This document shows, one piece after another, positions 24,958 through 37,739 of a stretch of DNA of 64,000 nucleotides. The stretch comes from Sipunculus nudus (Eukaryota > Annelida > Sipuncula > Golfingiida > Sipunculidae). The stretch is taken from the NCBI GenBank assembly GCA_026874595.1, contig CM049306.1:98757642-98821641 (forward strand). Direction: 5' to 3'. The stretch's first letter is position 1. Every line of letters begins with the position of its first letter. The position numbers and the translations under genes were made by a program. The notes beneath the pieces are model-generated. The model did not search any database and was not told the origin of the DNA. It saw nothing but the letters and a program-made list of their open reading frames with translations.

Positions 24958-25769
24958 TGGAAACAAATTGATGATAACAGTTATCATATATCTACACCTC
25001 AATCGCCCTAGCATATTACTTTTAACTAAATGTGTGTACAGTCGCCAGACCACCTGTCACCTTCCCCCTCCCAATTCAAGCTTGCCAGTTTATTCCATCC
25101 GTGCTACCCTTGACCCCCACGGGTCATATATACACTTGGATGAAGCGGATCCTATATTTACTCTTTGATATAATAATTTGAATAAAAATTTGCTGCCTGA
25201 TTATTTCAAAAATTGTTTCTTGGGTGTAAACCTATCCGACAAATGTTGATCAAATCTGTTCATAACTTTTTGCGTTAAGATGCCACCAGATAAACCAAAG
25301 AACCAAGGGGAAAATATTACACCTTTCTGATGGGGTATAAAAGTTACCTTTCTAAAAGCTGTCAACAACTTTTTTATAAATCAACAGTTTTGTTTTGCCC
25401 AGAGCGTCAATGTGATCGTGGCCACGGTTTTTTCCGTTGACATATAAGAATAAATAAACTCCCAAGGCTGTTGAATCAGCGTGTCATTATCATTATTTTA
25501 AAACATTTCGAAAATGTATAAGCGGGATATTGATCACTACTGTCATCAAATGATTAAATGCTCAATCTTTTTGCAAAAAGTTGGAGATTAATTTATGCGC
25601 TTAAGAAGCCACAAGCAGAATAAGCATAACTGAATACGATTATAACTGTTTTGAGCATTCCTGGAAGAAAAGAACTAGAGGCACTGGGCTGGTAGACAAT
25701 AGGGGCCTAAACAAAATGTTGTCTATCATAAGAAAAATCATTCTATTCCTTACCTTAACTAACATAAAG
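24958..25769. other. Intergenic; no gene B first exon found
   Basis: In genes C and D the signal-peptide exon lies 0.3-0.6 kb from exon 2. The equivalent stretch here was read on the - strand and shows no signal-peptide-like frame ending in a GT donor. Confidence 0.5.
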
Positions 25770-26600
25770 TAGATTTTTGCTGGCTTGTATAGGGGGCCTA
25801 ATCAACAATAAAGCATGTCTGACGCGGATCCAGGATGTTTTTAGGGAGGGGTCATGCATAAAAATTGTCTAAAAAAGGTCGGGCGGGGGAGGGGGCGGGT
25901 TCGACCCCTAATCCTCTCTGAATCCGCGCCTGCATGTTGAATTAACACGAATATTAGCGTTTTCTCTTTGACATAAATAAGTACCCCCCTTAATATTACC
26001 CTGAAACCGTTTGCTTACTCCTATACACGAGTTTTATAAAAAGTGGTCCGGGCGCGAGCATAGGTGTCAACAGTAACACAGCGCATTGGACTTCGTGCAT
26101 CGCCAGGGCCACAACACCTGTCAATCAGGAACTGCCCTGACTGACTTGGTCCAAAATTGAAATTCTTGTTCCCGCTGGCTGAAACATCGCGTGTTTTGCT
26201 GGCTCAGGTGCCTGATATACTGGCTCACAGTGTGTGTGTTATTTCAGATAAGCACCCTAGACCTATTGCATAGATATGTTGCGTTCAGTCCCTGGACCAT
26301 AATATCCATCCAGCAAAGATATATGAGAGGACGTGATAGCCCATGTATATGTGTGGACTATTATGGACTTGTCCTTGAATCGGATATGTACCGCATGCGC
26401 AATATTGGACCTACGGTCACGCAGTCTTGTAATGTTTAACAGACATACGTAGACTGTTTACTCACACGCAGAACCATGTGTTAAACATCCATATTGGAGG
26501 TTCTTAGACTGTGTGCTGAGGGGGAGGGGGTTGCCGTAAAACTTATGATAAAGCAAAGCTGAATTAATAGTGTGAAAGAATAGGCATAATATTGCTTCTC
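25770..26600 (+). repeat. Diverged direct-repeat partner of 43020-43545
   Basis: Shares ordered blocks with intron 3 of gene C, for example AAAGCATGTTGAATTAAC, TGTCAATCAGGA followed by TGCCCTGACTGACTTGG, CCCGCTGGCTGAAACA and CTGAATTAATAGTGTGAAAG (C copy CTGAACTGATAGTGTGAAAG). Either an interspersed repeat or a segment duplicated with the receptor genes. A 114-bp element is inserted in this copy only. Confidence 0.75.
25819..25932. mobile_element. Small GCGGATCC-ended element with target-site duplication
   Basis: The element begins CTGACGCGGATCCAGG and ends CTGAATCCGCGCCTG, giving inverted ends. CATGT flanks both sides (25814-25818 and 25933-25937). The paralogous segment near 43060 has a single CATGT and no insert, an empty site that shows this is an insertion. 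It resembles the element at 42534-42734 in its ends. Confidence 0.75.
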
Positions 26601-29600
26601 ATAATGTCATTGCAAGCAAATTTAAGACGTGTACCAAAATAAGTATTCGTAACTATGCCGTTGCATTGCCCTGTTTAAACTCCACTTAGTGATCAGTTGC
26701 TCTCCGATATATTTTAAACTTATGTAACAGGACGTTATATGATCTAGGAAAGAAAAGTCGATTGAATTTAAAGGAAAACAATAATGACAAACATGTCTGT
26801 ACTAAATTAGAGACAGGGTTAGCATTATTTATGAGTCCTAAATAATACATGATGTTTTATGAAGCAAGAAGGTTAATTTAGGTTGTTATTGTGAATATTA
26901 TAATGAAAGTAATTATGTTATAATTATTAGGTTAAATGCCTCCGGTGTAATTAAAAAATATAAGTTTTTAAAATGTTAACTGTTTTAATGGGGTATATTT
27001 TAAATGGCAAAAAACATAAATATAAAGTTTTCATAATAAAAAGAACTAACTTTTAATAAATGATTAAAATTTGATATTTTAAGCAAAACAATTCATCGGT
27101 ATTCTCAAGTGATTGATTTAAAACACCACACTACTTGTTTCTCAGGGAGGGATAAAGGACAGAAAGTCCTTTTTTTATCATAATTACTATCATAACAATT
27201 ATTAATGCTAGAACTCAGATTTGATTACAAACCTGCTTTGACCTGCCCTGTAAAATACAGAAATCCAAAAATAAACAATAACAATTCCATGGCTGACATG
27301 CTGACTCTCATCATTGGGCATATACAGAGGACGCCTATTCATGTCTCGACGTCCTTTCATATAACACTATTATGTTTGTACATATACCCATTAATGCATT
27401 TCCTATTTTTCAGAATTCCGAAATGGGCCGTGCCATTCATCATGTTTGCTAAACGGACGGTGGAGTGACTCAGCAACTTCGACCTGGTGTTAATAAGCTT
27501 AAGGTTTGTTTGCCTCTGTCATAATTGCATGGAATTATCTGGACTTCAAAATAACTTTAGCTTGTTCCTATGACTACTCGGTTGTGAATCACATTCCACT
27601 GTTTGAGCAATTTAGGGTGAAATTCACTGGCGCGTCCTTTTTACAACATTAATGATAGTAAATATGATGCATGATAATACCATTGAACAAATTCATAATT
27701 AGGTCCTAAGAAACTTGCTGTTTTGATCCTAGCCTATGAAATGCGTTCTTCGGACGTTTAATGTGATTTACGTGAGATATCCGATGAATCGTTTTACTTA
27801 TTTAGATATTTACTTATCCCTTGTGCCTGCCTTGAACTACCTAACATGCAAATTTCGGCCATTTCTATGTCTGCCTTCCCTGTGCTTCCCCTGTGCAACC
27901 AACGTAACAACTGTGCCTCCATTCTGCAACCATGCTTGCGCCTTCCATCTGCCTCCTTTGAACTACCTTTGAGCACTGATATAATTGTACATAGAAGTAT
28001 TTGTCATCTGCTAAACTATAGGTGTGCGATTATTCGCTTACTAAGTAATATCTTTATCATAGTATCTAAAAAATTCTGCGTTCACGCAAATATTAGTTCT
28101 ATAAGTTCTTGTATATAAGAGAGAAAAAGATTGTTGAAGTATTTATTCAAAATCAAAGGGTATATATAGCTTAGTATTTACTGCATTTGTATATAGTGGA
28201 ACGAATCAAAGTTTATTTACTCTAGTTTTTAATTTCTATGATCGCGTACCTTTATATATCTATTTTGCGTGTTTCTTATTAATCAAAAAAGTGTCCGTAC
28301 CACTTTTCAGCGATACAGATCAAATATATGTGATTCTAGGAAAAGAAATATCAGGGTGTGTTTAAGGAGCTATGCAAGTGAACTTCACGTTGTCACCTGA
28401 AACAAATACACGAATATGCACTGTGTTGCGGATATTTATGAATTATAACGCAAATATGTTATGTGTATAACATAATGATTGAATTTTCTTGAATTCTTAT
28501 ACATTCATGTTTTATCGCAACTTATATATTATTTGTTAATTCTAATACGAAGCAAGGACGAATCACATGAACGATGAATTAATATCCGACTGATTATTTG
28601 TTTGGTTACAAAATTGTCCACCAGGGGTCTCAAAGCTCAGCTCCAGAATCCGTCCCTTATTGTCAACAAGACGAAAGGGAGCGCTTGGCTCCTAGTAATG
28701 AGTGGTGAACAGTAGTTGTTTGTTTTCCTGTGAATCAGTCAATTGGGTATTACGCTAAGGCTAAAATTGAATAGTGCAAGATTTACATAAATAAAGAAGA
28801 AACGATATGTATTCTTTTTTTTTACCTGAGAACTTGTTTCTACCGTCAAACAAGGCCTAAAATACATAAAATTAACTAAGGACCCACTGGCCTTGATGCT
28901 CAGGTGATTTGGTCTCTAGGGATGTTTTTGAGTTTTTTTTTTCAAAATGTGGGCCCTGTGATCAGATTGGAAGCCAGTCTGCCTGCGCTGCCTGCTTTAA
29001 AATGCAAGATCGCAGACGAACAATAAAAACTCTCATGGTTATCATGGCGAACTGCCTGACTGGGGAGGTCATGCCATATGTATAGCATTTATTGATGAAC
29101 ATATGTACTCCTTAATGCAGTTTCGACGATTACAGAGGGCGTATATGCCTTCATGCAGTTTCCCCGTGTACAGAGGGTCGACATACACTGTGCCGTTCAT
29201 TACACATGCTGAAATGATGGCAGAGACACGCAGTATCATTGATCAGGTGTCACTAAGCTTACAGTTTGTTTGTCCATCAAATATAACCCCCGGTCGAATT
29301 TCACTAAAATCATTATACTGCATAATGACCTGACGACTTACTTTACTTTGTACAGCTAATTGAGTACATCAGGGTAATGTACCTTAAATCCGGTAATGCT
29401 TACCTCATAATGACTGACCGAATACCCAGCAGGCCAGTATTATCTGCCAGGTCTGGTTTGCTGCACCTATAACGTTGAAAATATAAGAATGTTTCCTTTC
29501 TGAATATGTTATTTTGGCTCAAATCCGAATATAAAGAAAACAAATTAGTAATGTTTTAAAATATTGTAGAACAATGTTTCACACAGAACTGAGAACACAT

Positions 29601-30507
29601 TATGAATCCCTGTAACCCATAATAATTAATACAGGATAGTAAAATCCTATCATAATTAAAGGGTGAGTACATGTATTATGTGAGAAAAATATATATCCTA
29701 TATTTTCACATTCTAGGCCTAGTCTATTCCAGTTTGATAATTATAAAAATTATATTTATAATGATAATATTTATAATAATTATGATAATAATAATAATTT
29801 AAATAATGATAGTAATTATAGACTCACGGGCCATATACACAAACAAAAAATAATGATACTAAAAGAACAAAATGATTTAACAGAACTCTAACAAATAAGA
29901 GATATTGAAAATAATATTTAACACACAAGAATATTAAATATATACTAGCAGAAAAGATCAGATCACACATGAACAAAAATACAAATTTTTGGGGTTATGT
30001 TCTTCATTTGCGTAAGGATAACTAAGGTGAAACAGGCAATTATCTTTGGTACTATCAATACCAGGAGCTTTTTTTGGTATTATTACATCATAGCAGCAGG
30101 ACTATCTAAATGGCAGCTAAAGGAGAGATCTGCCACCTTAATACATGCAGTGAACGAATTTTCCTCTTTTGGAAAAAAGTCATTCACATATTCTCGCTTT
30201 TTATAAACGTTATAAATCAACGTAATGATGATGAAGAATGGGCATAGAAATTCCGATTCGACCTCGTGTTATGTCCGTTTTTATAAAATGTTATATACCA
30301 ACTGTATCTGCAAGTGTACCTATATTGTACTGTGATTGAACTAAAGTATAAACTGGACTGACTTGGTGTTTGCAGCTGACGTTATATATTTTTTTTTCTA
30401 CGCCGTTTAAATGCCACAAAATTCATTGTCATTGAATAACTGTTATAGCATGCTAAGAAATAGTATTAATTTTTATGACGTTCTATACTATTAGTACACA
30501 CACAAAA

Positions 30508-30509
<2 letters not shown>
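26601..30509. other. Intergenic, no gene recognised
   Basis: AT-rich. About 27370-27540 and 29110-29300 share diverged words (AAGCTTA-GGTTTGTTTG against AAGCTTACAGTTTGTTTG). A 45-bp near-repeat (ATGCAGTTTC-GACG-ACAGAGGG) occurs twice at about 29117-29180. The 28617-28700 block is the inverted partner of 18395-18500. About 29740-29830 is a TAA/TAT-rich low-complexity stretch. Overlapping short frames at 27736-28118 lack recognisable domains. Confidence 0.45.

Positions 30510-30543
<34 letters not shown>
30510..30543. repeat. (TA)n microsatellite
   Basis: Pure TA run in AT-rich intergenic sequence. Confidence 0.95.
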
Positions 30544-30547
<4 letters not shown>

Positions 30548-32865
30548 ACTTTAATAATATTGAATGCCACCCTAGAAATCCAGGATAGATTTATTTATGT
30601 ATGTGTGTGTTACCTAGCCCTATATAACAACAAGGGACTTTGACGGGAAAAAAAATCTAATAATTTAATTTTATATAAGATTTCTAACTGTATATGCCGT
30701 GTCTATTATATTTTTATATATATAATTTTTGTATATGTGGTACAATAAATTATAGAAATGTAGAATTATATGCAAATGTTTAAATATATATGTATAAGTA
30801 CAGACACACACACATATATATCCCACCCTAAAATTCCTGAATATATTAATGTATGTCAGTATGTGTGTTACCTGGCCATAGTAAATGTTTTATAATAACA
30901 ATACTATTATAAATGTTCGTTGTTTTATTGTTTAGATGGCCCAAATGTCATATTTAAATCCAAAATTTTAAATTCTTGAGATCACACTTAAATGAATGCA
31001 TTAATATTCATTATTGTGGTCAAAAACGGTAATCCCTGGAGCAGATAATTAAAACCTGTTGTAACGACACCAAACATACACCGGAAGTGCCCATGTTCGC
31101 AGTCTCGGAAAATCCTCGTAACTTGTCAATTGAGATGTTCCCTCCGTATGGGCTAGGGGTTCCCTTTGCTGTTTGGGACTAATATCGTTCAAGCTGATGA
31201 AAGCGTTCTATCAGCTTATTGACTCAAAGACCATTCCAACTGACATGAATGTGTCATTATTAATATAAACCAGTAACAGGTTAGGAGGAACACAGGCTTA
31301 ACATAAAATATAAAATGTAAAAACTACTTGCTCGTTTTTAATGTTCTTTTTTTAACCCCTTGATTTTGATATTTTTAAAAATTATTTAACATTTTATTTT
31401 GATTCACTTGATTAACACAATATAACATAATTGGTGTTAACACACTAAATTTATTTGCTTATTTTAAAGGAGACACAATGGGAATTTGTATATTTGTTTC
31501 TTGGTATGGTAACTTGTACATGGAAGTGACACATGGAATAACAATGTCTAATTCCATAACCTGACTTAATGACTGACACATACCAGTGGTACTAACTGAG
31601 TAAATTTATAAATGTGTGGCTGGAATTATTGTTTGTCGTAGACCTTTTTATTGGCCCGTCTATGACGGGACTAATTATGGTTTACCCATGCACGGTCCAT
31701 CCGTTGCCCGTCCGTCGGGCCGACGGTCCGTCCGTCCGTTAACTTTTAGAGTCGCCGCGTTAACTTACCAGGGCTTTGCTGGATTTTCACGAAACTGTAC
31801 ATAACTACTAATCAATAGTTTATCTCGCCCCAGTTTCGATTATGGGAAAATTCATGCATATCTCATAAGGTTAGAGGTCATTATAAGCTACCTTGTGATG
31901 TCGCGGCGATAACTTACGAGACATATAATGAATTTTAATAAAAAACAAACAGAAATAATAGTCAATATGATATCTCGCCTCAGTTCGTTTTCCAGCAAAA
32001 CCCGCGCATATTTAATGAGGTCAGAGGTCTCCAGACTTCAGTGGCACCATGGTGACTTCCCAAAAATGTAATTTTTTTATGAAGCTCATTTTAAAAGTTA
32101 CTAATAGAGTTTGTCTCCTGAATCACATTCCAAACCAAAATCACGCATATTTAATGAGGTCAGAGGTCACAGGATACGGTCGTAATATGAACAATTTGCG
32201 GTGCTCGTGTTATCTTTATAGAGTTAGTACATATTTTTACCATCCTAAAATGCTTTAGATTTTGGTGTCAAATAGAGAGTAACAAAACACCCGGCGCAGG
32301 GAGTATTAGGACAAAACTGAAGAAAGAAAGAAAAGTCATGCCTTTTCACCAATGAACGCATGTACTTGCTGTTAGTGTATTTTCCAGTAATCATGTCAGC
32401 CCTTTAGTTGGACTCGGTGTCTTACTGTCCAGTCCTGACCTCAGAGTCAAAGTACCGGTCCAAGTCTAGGACGGTCGAGTCCAAGTCCGGGTCCGTGGAA
32501 GAGCGGGTTCGAGTACATCCCTGACAATGGACAATAAAAACAGAATGGTTGACCCTCATAACGTATACATTTTTAGATTTTTTCTAGGAAAAAAATGGTA
32601 TATGTACTCTCTGAACCAGTTTCCTGAACCTGTGTGACCCGCCACATGCCATTTATAGCACATGATCAACTAATACCGAAACCACTCAGTTTCATTGATT
32701 AAATGACACTTGGATTAAACGTATGCTTATCCATCAAACATTGTCCAAAGACGAACCTAATGCAGTTAATTGTACAACATAATAACGTTCATGAGTTACT
32801 ATGACTACTTATGTTTACACCACACCGTCATTAACAACATTGGTATGTACCATACTCAGCTAGTG
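30544..32865. other. Intergenic with a CGTCCGTC-rich dispersed repeat
   Basis: Near 31690-31745 CCGTCC/CGTCCGTC words are followed by a stretch in which TTTAATGAGGTCAGAGGTC recurs twice (near 32010 and 32148), and once in diverged form near 31860. This looks like a weakly periodic dispersed repeat. No gene recognised. Confidence 0.5.
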
Positions 32866-33175
32866 GCTATTGACGGACTTTAAATACAACCGAATAAAAT
32901 CAGGATAAATAACAAGGCTCAGGCAATGTACACTTTTCTTGAAGAGTATATATAACTTTGCCTTACATAAGGTTAAATCAAACTGTAATTCTATATCTAG
33001 CGTGGGTCTATTAACTGACCTTAAATACACTCGCCTAAATCCAAAGGCTCTGTCAGTTCAGCGTTCCAGGAGTATATATAAAGTTGGCTTATATATTATA
33101 AGAATAACTAATTATAACATTATATACAGCGTGGGGCTATTAACCCACATTATACACCCAAGGACATCTGCTTAA
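32866..33175. repeat. Diverged tandem repeat, ~128-bp unit, about 2.5 copies
   Basis: The block 'agcgtgg-ctattaac-acttaaatacac' recurs near 32870, 32998 and 33126, each followed by an AGTATATATAA block. Copies are well diverged. Short frames here are not called. Confidence 0.65.
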
Positions 33176-34389
33176 ATGAAAGCTCAGTCTTTTTCGTGAT
33201 AAAATCATATAATTTGCATTACGTTACCGATAAATCGGTTATTAATAAGTAAATATTAAATCTGAGTAAAACTTAAATAAGGAACTTTTTTTCAAATAAA
33301 TAAGCCAGGGTATATTTTTATATGCAGTGGATCTTATTTGTGCAGTTATAGTTGGAAAATATGTGGATGTAAATTCCGATTTGAGCAGTCTTAAGTTCGT
33401 TCGGAATGTATTGTCCCGCTCGTAGACCCATTTACCCCGTTTTATACCAATAAATAAAAAATTGATCTCTTCATTCACTCATTTCAAATGTATATCACAT
33501 AAAATTAGCCCTGGTATTATTGGTAATCATTGTAATATTTCGTTTATATTTATGTATATTTTGAATATTTCTATACATTATTCATACATAATAATCATAT
33601 TATATAAAATAAAGCTGTTTACAGACTCAAGATCAGCCGGTAATGGTTCAATTTAAAAAGACCTCTTTATCTAATGATCCTGGTCCATTCAACTACTTTA
33701 ATTTAAGGTAGGCATTATGTTAAAATAAGCATTATTTTAAACTAACAGGGAACGATTGATAACAATTTTTGAACTTCCTTAAAATCCAATCTGAGGGTGC
33801 ATTTGACAGGTAATCTACTATGATTCAGTTAAATCCCGATTTTGATCCCTAGAAATCGATCCCTCCTGCTTATCAACCATACTGCGGAGGGAGAGGGCTC
33901 GGCGGGTGCTAGGTTTGAAAAAATAATTGAGGTCAACTGGCATAAGGAATTTCGGCATCTTCTTGAATACATATTTAGCCGTTGTCAGAAAAGATGCGTG
34001 GGATTTCATTTACACAAGACATTGCAAAAACTAATCCAAAATATCAAAATAGTCCAAATTATGCTTTATACAATTTTCTGCCATCAGAATTGGTTATATT
34101 TCGATTGTTCTGGACCACGATACGCAATATGATAGATATATCACAAAATTAAACAAAGTTTGTGTATACTTCATACCTCTGGGCGTAGAAAATTGACGGG
34201 TATCTATCTGTAGATGAAATGAACACAAAATTATTAAAAAATATCAGTCAGCGAGAGTATTATAAGAAATGCTGAAATTTAAACTGTTCTCATGAACCGG
34301 CCCGGCAACTATTACAAATCAAAATCTTGCAGCTGTCCCCAGTACAGTTCTGGACATTGGGTTAAGCTGACAATCTGTAGACCCTAAAT
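33176..34389. other. Intergenic, no gene recognised
   Basis: AT-rich; a 96-codon + strand frame at 33842-34132 and an overlapping antisense frame have no recognised motif. Confidence 0.45.
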
Positions 34390-36280
34390 TTAGACTGAGC
34401 TATATCTTATTAGTTCAGCTGACCGAAAGTCATCTGAGCTATAGCGATCACACCGTCGTCCGTCTGTCTGTCTGTCCGGTAACCAGGCACAAATCGTAAA
34501 CTTTGGACTTGAAATCTTCGTACTTGACATCCTGGGAGGTCCATGAAAAATCTCCTTGGAAACCTGAAAATTAGGTCTCTGTTACCCATATTCTTTGAGC
34601 TATGAGGCTCTGAAGTACCCTCAAGAAAAATTGAAAATTTGAAACAAAAGCTCAAGTATCTGAACATTTAATGCATTGATCCTCATTATTGTTTGCATGG
34701 ATATTGATCATGGAATGTTTCATCAGCTTCTGCAGTCTGGTGGCGCCACCTGTATTTTTTTTTATTTTCACGATTTTTCTATATTTTTGAGACCTCTTAA
34801 GATGCAGTCATCTGTTAACAGGGCATAAATCGTAATGACTGGACCTAAAATCTTCTCTCTTTACATGCTTGGAGGCCCAAAAAATGTCTCCTTGGAAACC
34901 TGAAATTAGGTCTCTGTTACCCAAAATTAGAGCTTTGGGGCTTTGAAGTACCCCCCAAGAATAATGAAAATTTTGATACAAAAGCTCAAGTATCTGAACA
35001 ACTAATGCATTGATCCTCAAGATTCTTTGCATGGATATTGATCATGGAGTGTTCCATCAGTTTCTGTAGACTGGTGGCGCCACCTGCATTTTTTCGATTT
35101 TTTACGATTTTTTATTATTTTTGGGACTTTAATAGATGTGGTCCTTTGGTAACAGGGCACAAATCGGAAGAGCTGGATCTATAATCTTTTATCTCTTTGC
35201 AGGTAGGCCCGTGAAATGTCTTCTTGGAAACCTAAAATTAGGTCTCTACTGCCCAAAACTTTTGAGCTATGGGGCTTCGATGTACCCCGAGGATAATGGA
35301 AAAATTTGATACAAAAAAGCTCAAGTTTCTAAACAAAGAATGCATTGATCACCATGATTCTTTGCATAGTCCTTTGTCATGGAATGTTTCATCAGATTAT
35401 GCAGACTGGTGGAGCGACCTGTATTTGTTCGACTTTTTACGATTTTTGTCTCTGTTTTCGAGACCTTTAAAGATGCGGTCGTTTGTCAATGGGTCACAAA
35501 TCGCAACCGTTGGACTTGGAATCTCCTTACTCGACATCCCCGGAGGTCCATATAAAATATCCTTGGAAATCTGAAATTAGGTCTCTGTTACCCATATCCT
35601 CCGAGTTATGGGGCTCAGAAGTACGCCCAGAATAACTAAAAATTTGATACAAAAGCTACAGTATCTGAACAGCTAATGCACTGATCACCATGATTCTTTG
35701 TATAGATATTGGCCATGGAATGTTTCATCAGTTTCTGCAGACTGGTGGCGCCACCTGCATTTTTTTCCCCCCAAAATACGCATTTTTTTTCTAAATTTTT
35801 TTATACATTCAAAGATGTAGTTGTCTGTTAACAGAGCACAAATTGTAATAATTGAACCTGGAATCTTCTATCTTAATATGAAGGTAGGCCCATGAAATTT
35901 CTTCTTGGAAACCTTAAATTAGGTCTCTGTTACTCCAAACTTTTGAGCTATGGGGCTTCGAAGTACCCCCAGAATAATGGAATAGTTGATACAAAAGCTC
36001 AAGTATCTAAACATCTAATGCATTGATCACCATGATTCTTTGCATAGTTATTAGTCATGGAATGTTTCATCAGATAATGCAGACTGGTGGAGCCACCTGT
36101 ATTTTCTCGATTATTAACGATTTTTAATCTGTTTTTTTTACCTTTAAAGAAATGGTCGTCTGTTAATAGGGCACAAATTGTAACCATTGGACCCGGAATC
36201 TTCTAACTTGACATCCAGGGAGGTCCATGCAAAATCTCCTTAGAAACCATAAATTTGGTCTCTCTTACCCATATCTTCGC
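34390..36280 (+). repeat. Satellite array, ~337-bp monomer, about 5.5 copies
   Basis: The landmark 'gttaacagggcacaaatcg' recurs near 34480, 34818, 35150, 35487, 35826 and 36163, a spacing of 332-339 bp. Each unit also has CTTGGAAACCTGAAATTAGG, GAGCTATGGGGCT, ATGCATTGATC and CTGGTGGCGCCACCTG (a GGCGCC palindrome) in order. The array opens with TCATCTGAGCTATAGCGATC and CGTCCGTCTGTCTGTC. Units are moderately diverged, and all run the same way. An isolated inverted monomer is at 13957-14165. Confidence 0.9.
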
Positions 36281-36920
36281 TCCCGAGGCAGCAGAAATCT
36301 TACGCTTCTAAAGAAGAAACTGATTTTCACGCTGCCAGCTTTGACCGTTTATGATATATTTAGACACCAGATGGCGGTTCGTTGACCGCTGAACAAAACG
36401 TGCGTATGATGTGACAAGCAGCCAACCTGATGCCAATAAACAAAAAAGCGACAGGCATCCTGACTCCGCCCATAGCTGCGCTTCAAGCGCCGTTAGAAGA
36501 TAAGAATACGTTCGAATTTTAATTGCTCCCTCTGCATTCTCGCATCATCGACCGATTCGATTCTGACAGTATGACTGTGTTAAAGTAGCCGTGTGTCTGG
36601 TGTCTGCAGAACTGAAACCAGCCAGTGAGGTGTGCACGCAGCCTTTGTTGTTACGTTTCGTTTGAATTACAGCTCACCGACCGGGCATCCTATGTGCCCA
36701 AGGCCCTAAGCAAACCACGTCTGATGCAATTCTCCCTGAGCCTGTGGCCTGTTCATACGGTAACCGGGGCGATGAGCTGTTACTCAAAACGAAATGAACA
36801 TGATTGGCTCAGTGTATTCCTCGCTTGCCCGTGTCTTCCAGCACAAGGTCTCATCTGATTGGACAAAAATACAGTGCTCCTCTCTGGTGTAGCAATTCAG
36901 GATACGAAGTCATAACAAAC
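36281..36920. other. GC-richer patch with CCAAT-like boxes
   Basis: Directly after the satellite the base composition changes. The stretch has more CG dinucleotides than its surroundings and two ATTGG words (GATTGGCTCAG near 36802 and TGATTGGAC near 36855). It could be an unrecognised promoter, first exon or a dispersed repeat. A 77-codon frame at 36625-36858 has no family motif. Confidence 0.3.
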
Positions 36921-37624
36921 AGCGCTTACCATATAGGAAGTTGGCCTATAGTTAAAGCGCTGTGAAAAGGGCGTAACCCATATCCTCCAACTAAGCTTCA
37001 GTTGAATAGGGATACCACTTACAAATTTTTTTCATTCAGATGATAAAATTCCTTTTGCGAATGTCTTCTTAGTCAGCTGAGCGTCATGACCCACGGGTCA
37101 CTTGTTTTAACATGACATACTTATTTAATAGCCAAATTATCAATACTGTAAGTAATACGAAATGCTCTACGGACCTTCACACGTAAAAACACGTGATAAT
37201 TCTATAAAATTAAAACTTATTGTGAATTATCTGAATTCAATTCATTTTAATGAGAGAAGTGCTAACAGAAGGGCAACTGCATCAAACAGCAAATTATTAC
37301 AACAAACAAAAAAGGCAGTACGTCCACGTGCACGCCTCTGGGTCTTATTATTGACGTTAATTATTTCTGGGCTAGGTCGGTACAAGTCATATACAAATGT
37401 TAGTTTAACACGTATATTAAAACAGTTGATTAGAGCTGGTGTCAATCAGAGTAAGACCATTATTTTGCTAAACACAAGGTTTAAATGTGTTTTACCTTTG
37501 TTTTGAAAGCAATGCATGAAATGTATGGGGTGTGGGAAATTAATACAGTGATTATACAGGTGTGCTGAATTCACGAGCGGGCTGATGGGTTACTCTAGTT
37601 AATCAATCATTTCCATTCCACACT

Positions 37625-37739
37625 ATTTAATGTGAGAGGGACATTTCAATGGATATCGATGCGTATGTAAACATGACTTGTGAGGTAAGCGAGGAATAAA
37701 AGCCCGGGTACCTGTACCGGTCAGGATATATTCGTCAAG
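37625..37739 (+). promoter_or_regulatory. Proximal promoter of gene C, conserved with gene D
   Basis: Aligned with 57405-57503, this stretch shares TTCAATGGATAT-GAT, TGTGAGGT--GCGAGGAATAAAA and TACCGGTCAGGA in order and at the same spacing. AATAAAA at 37695-37701 is TATA-like and lies about 40 bp before the ATG, so the 5' UTR would be very short. Two paralogues keeping this block suggests shared control; that is inference. Confidence 0.65.
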
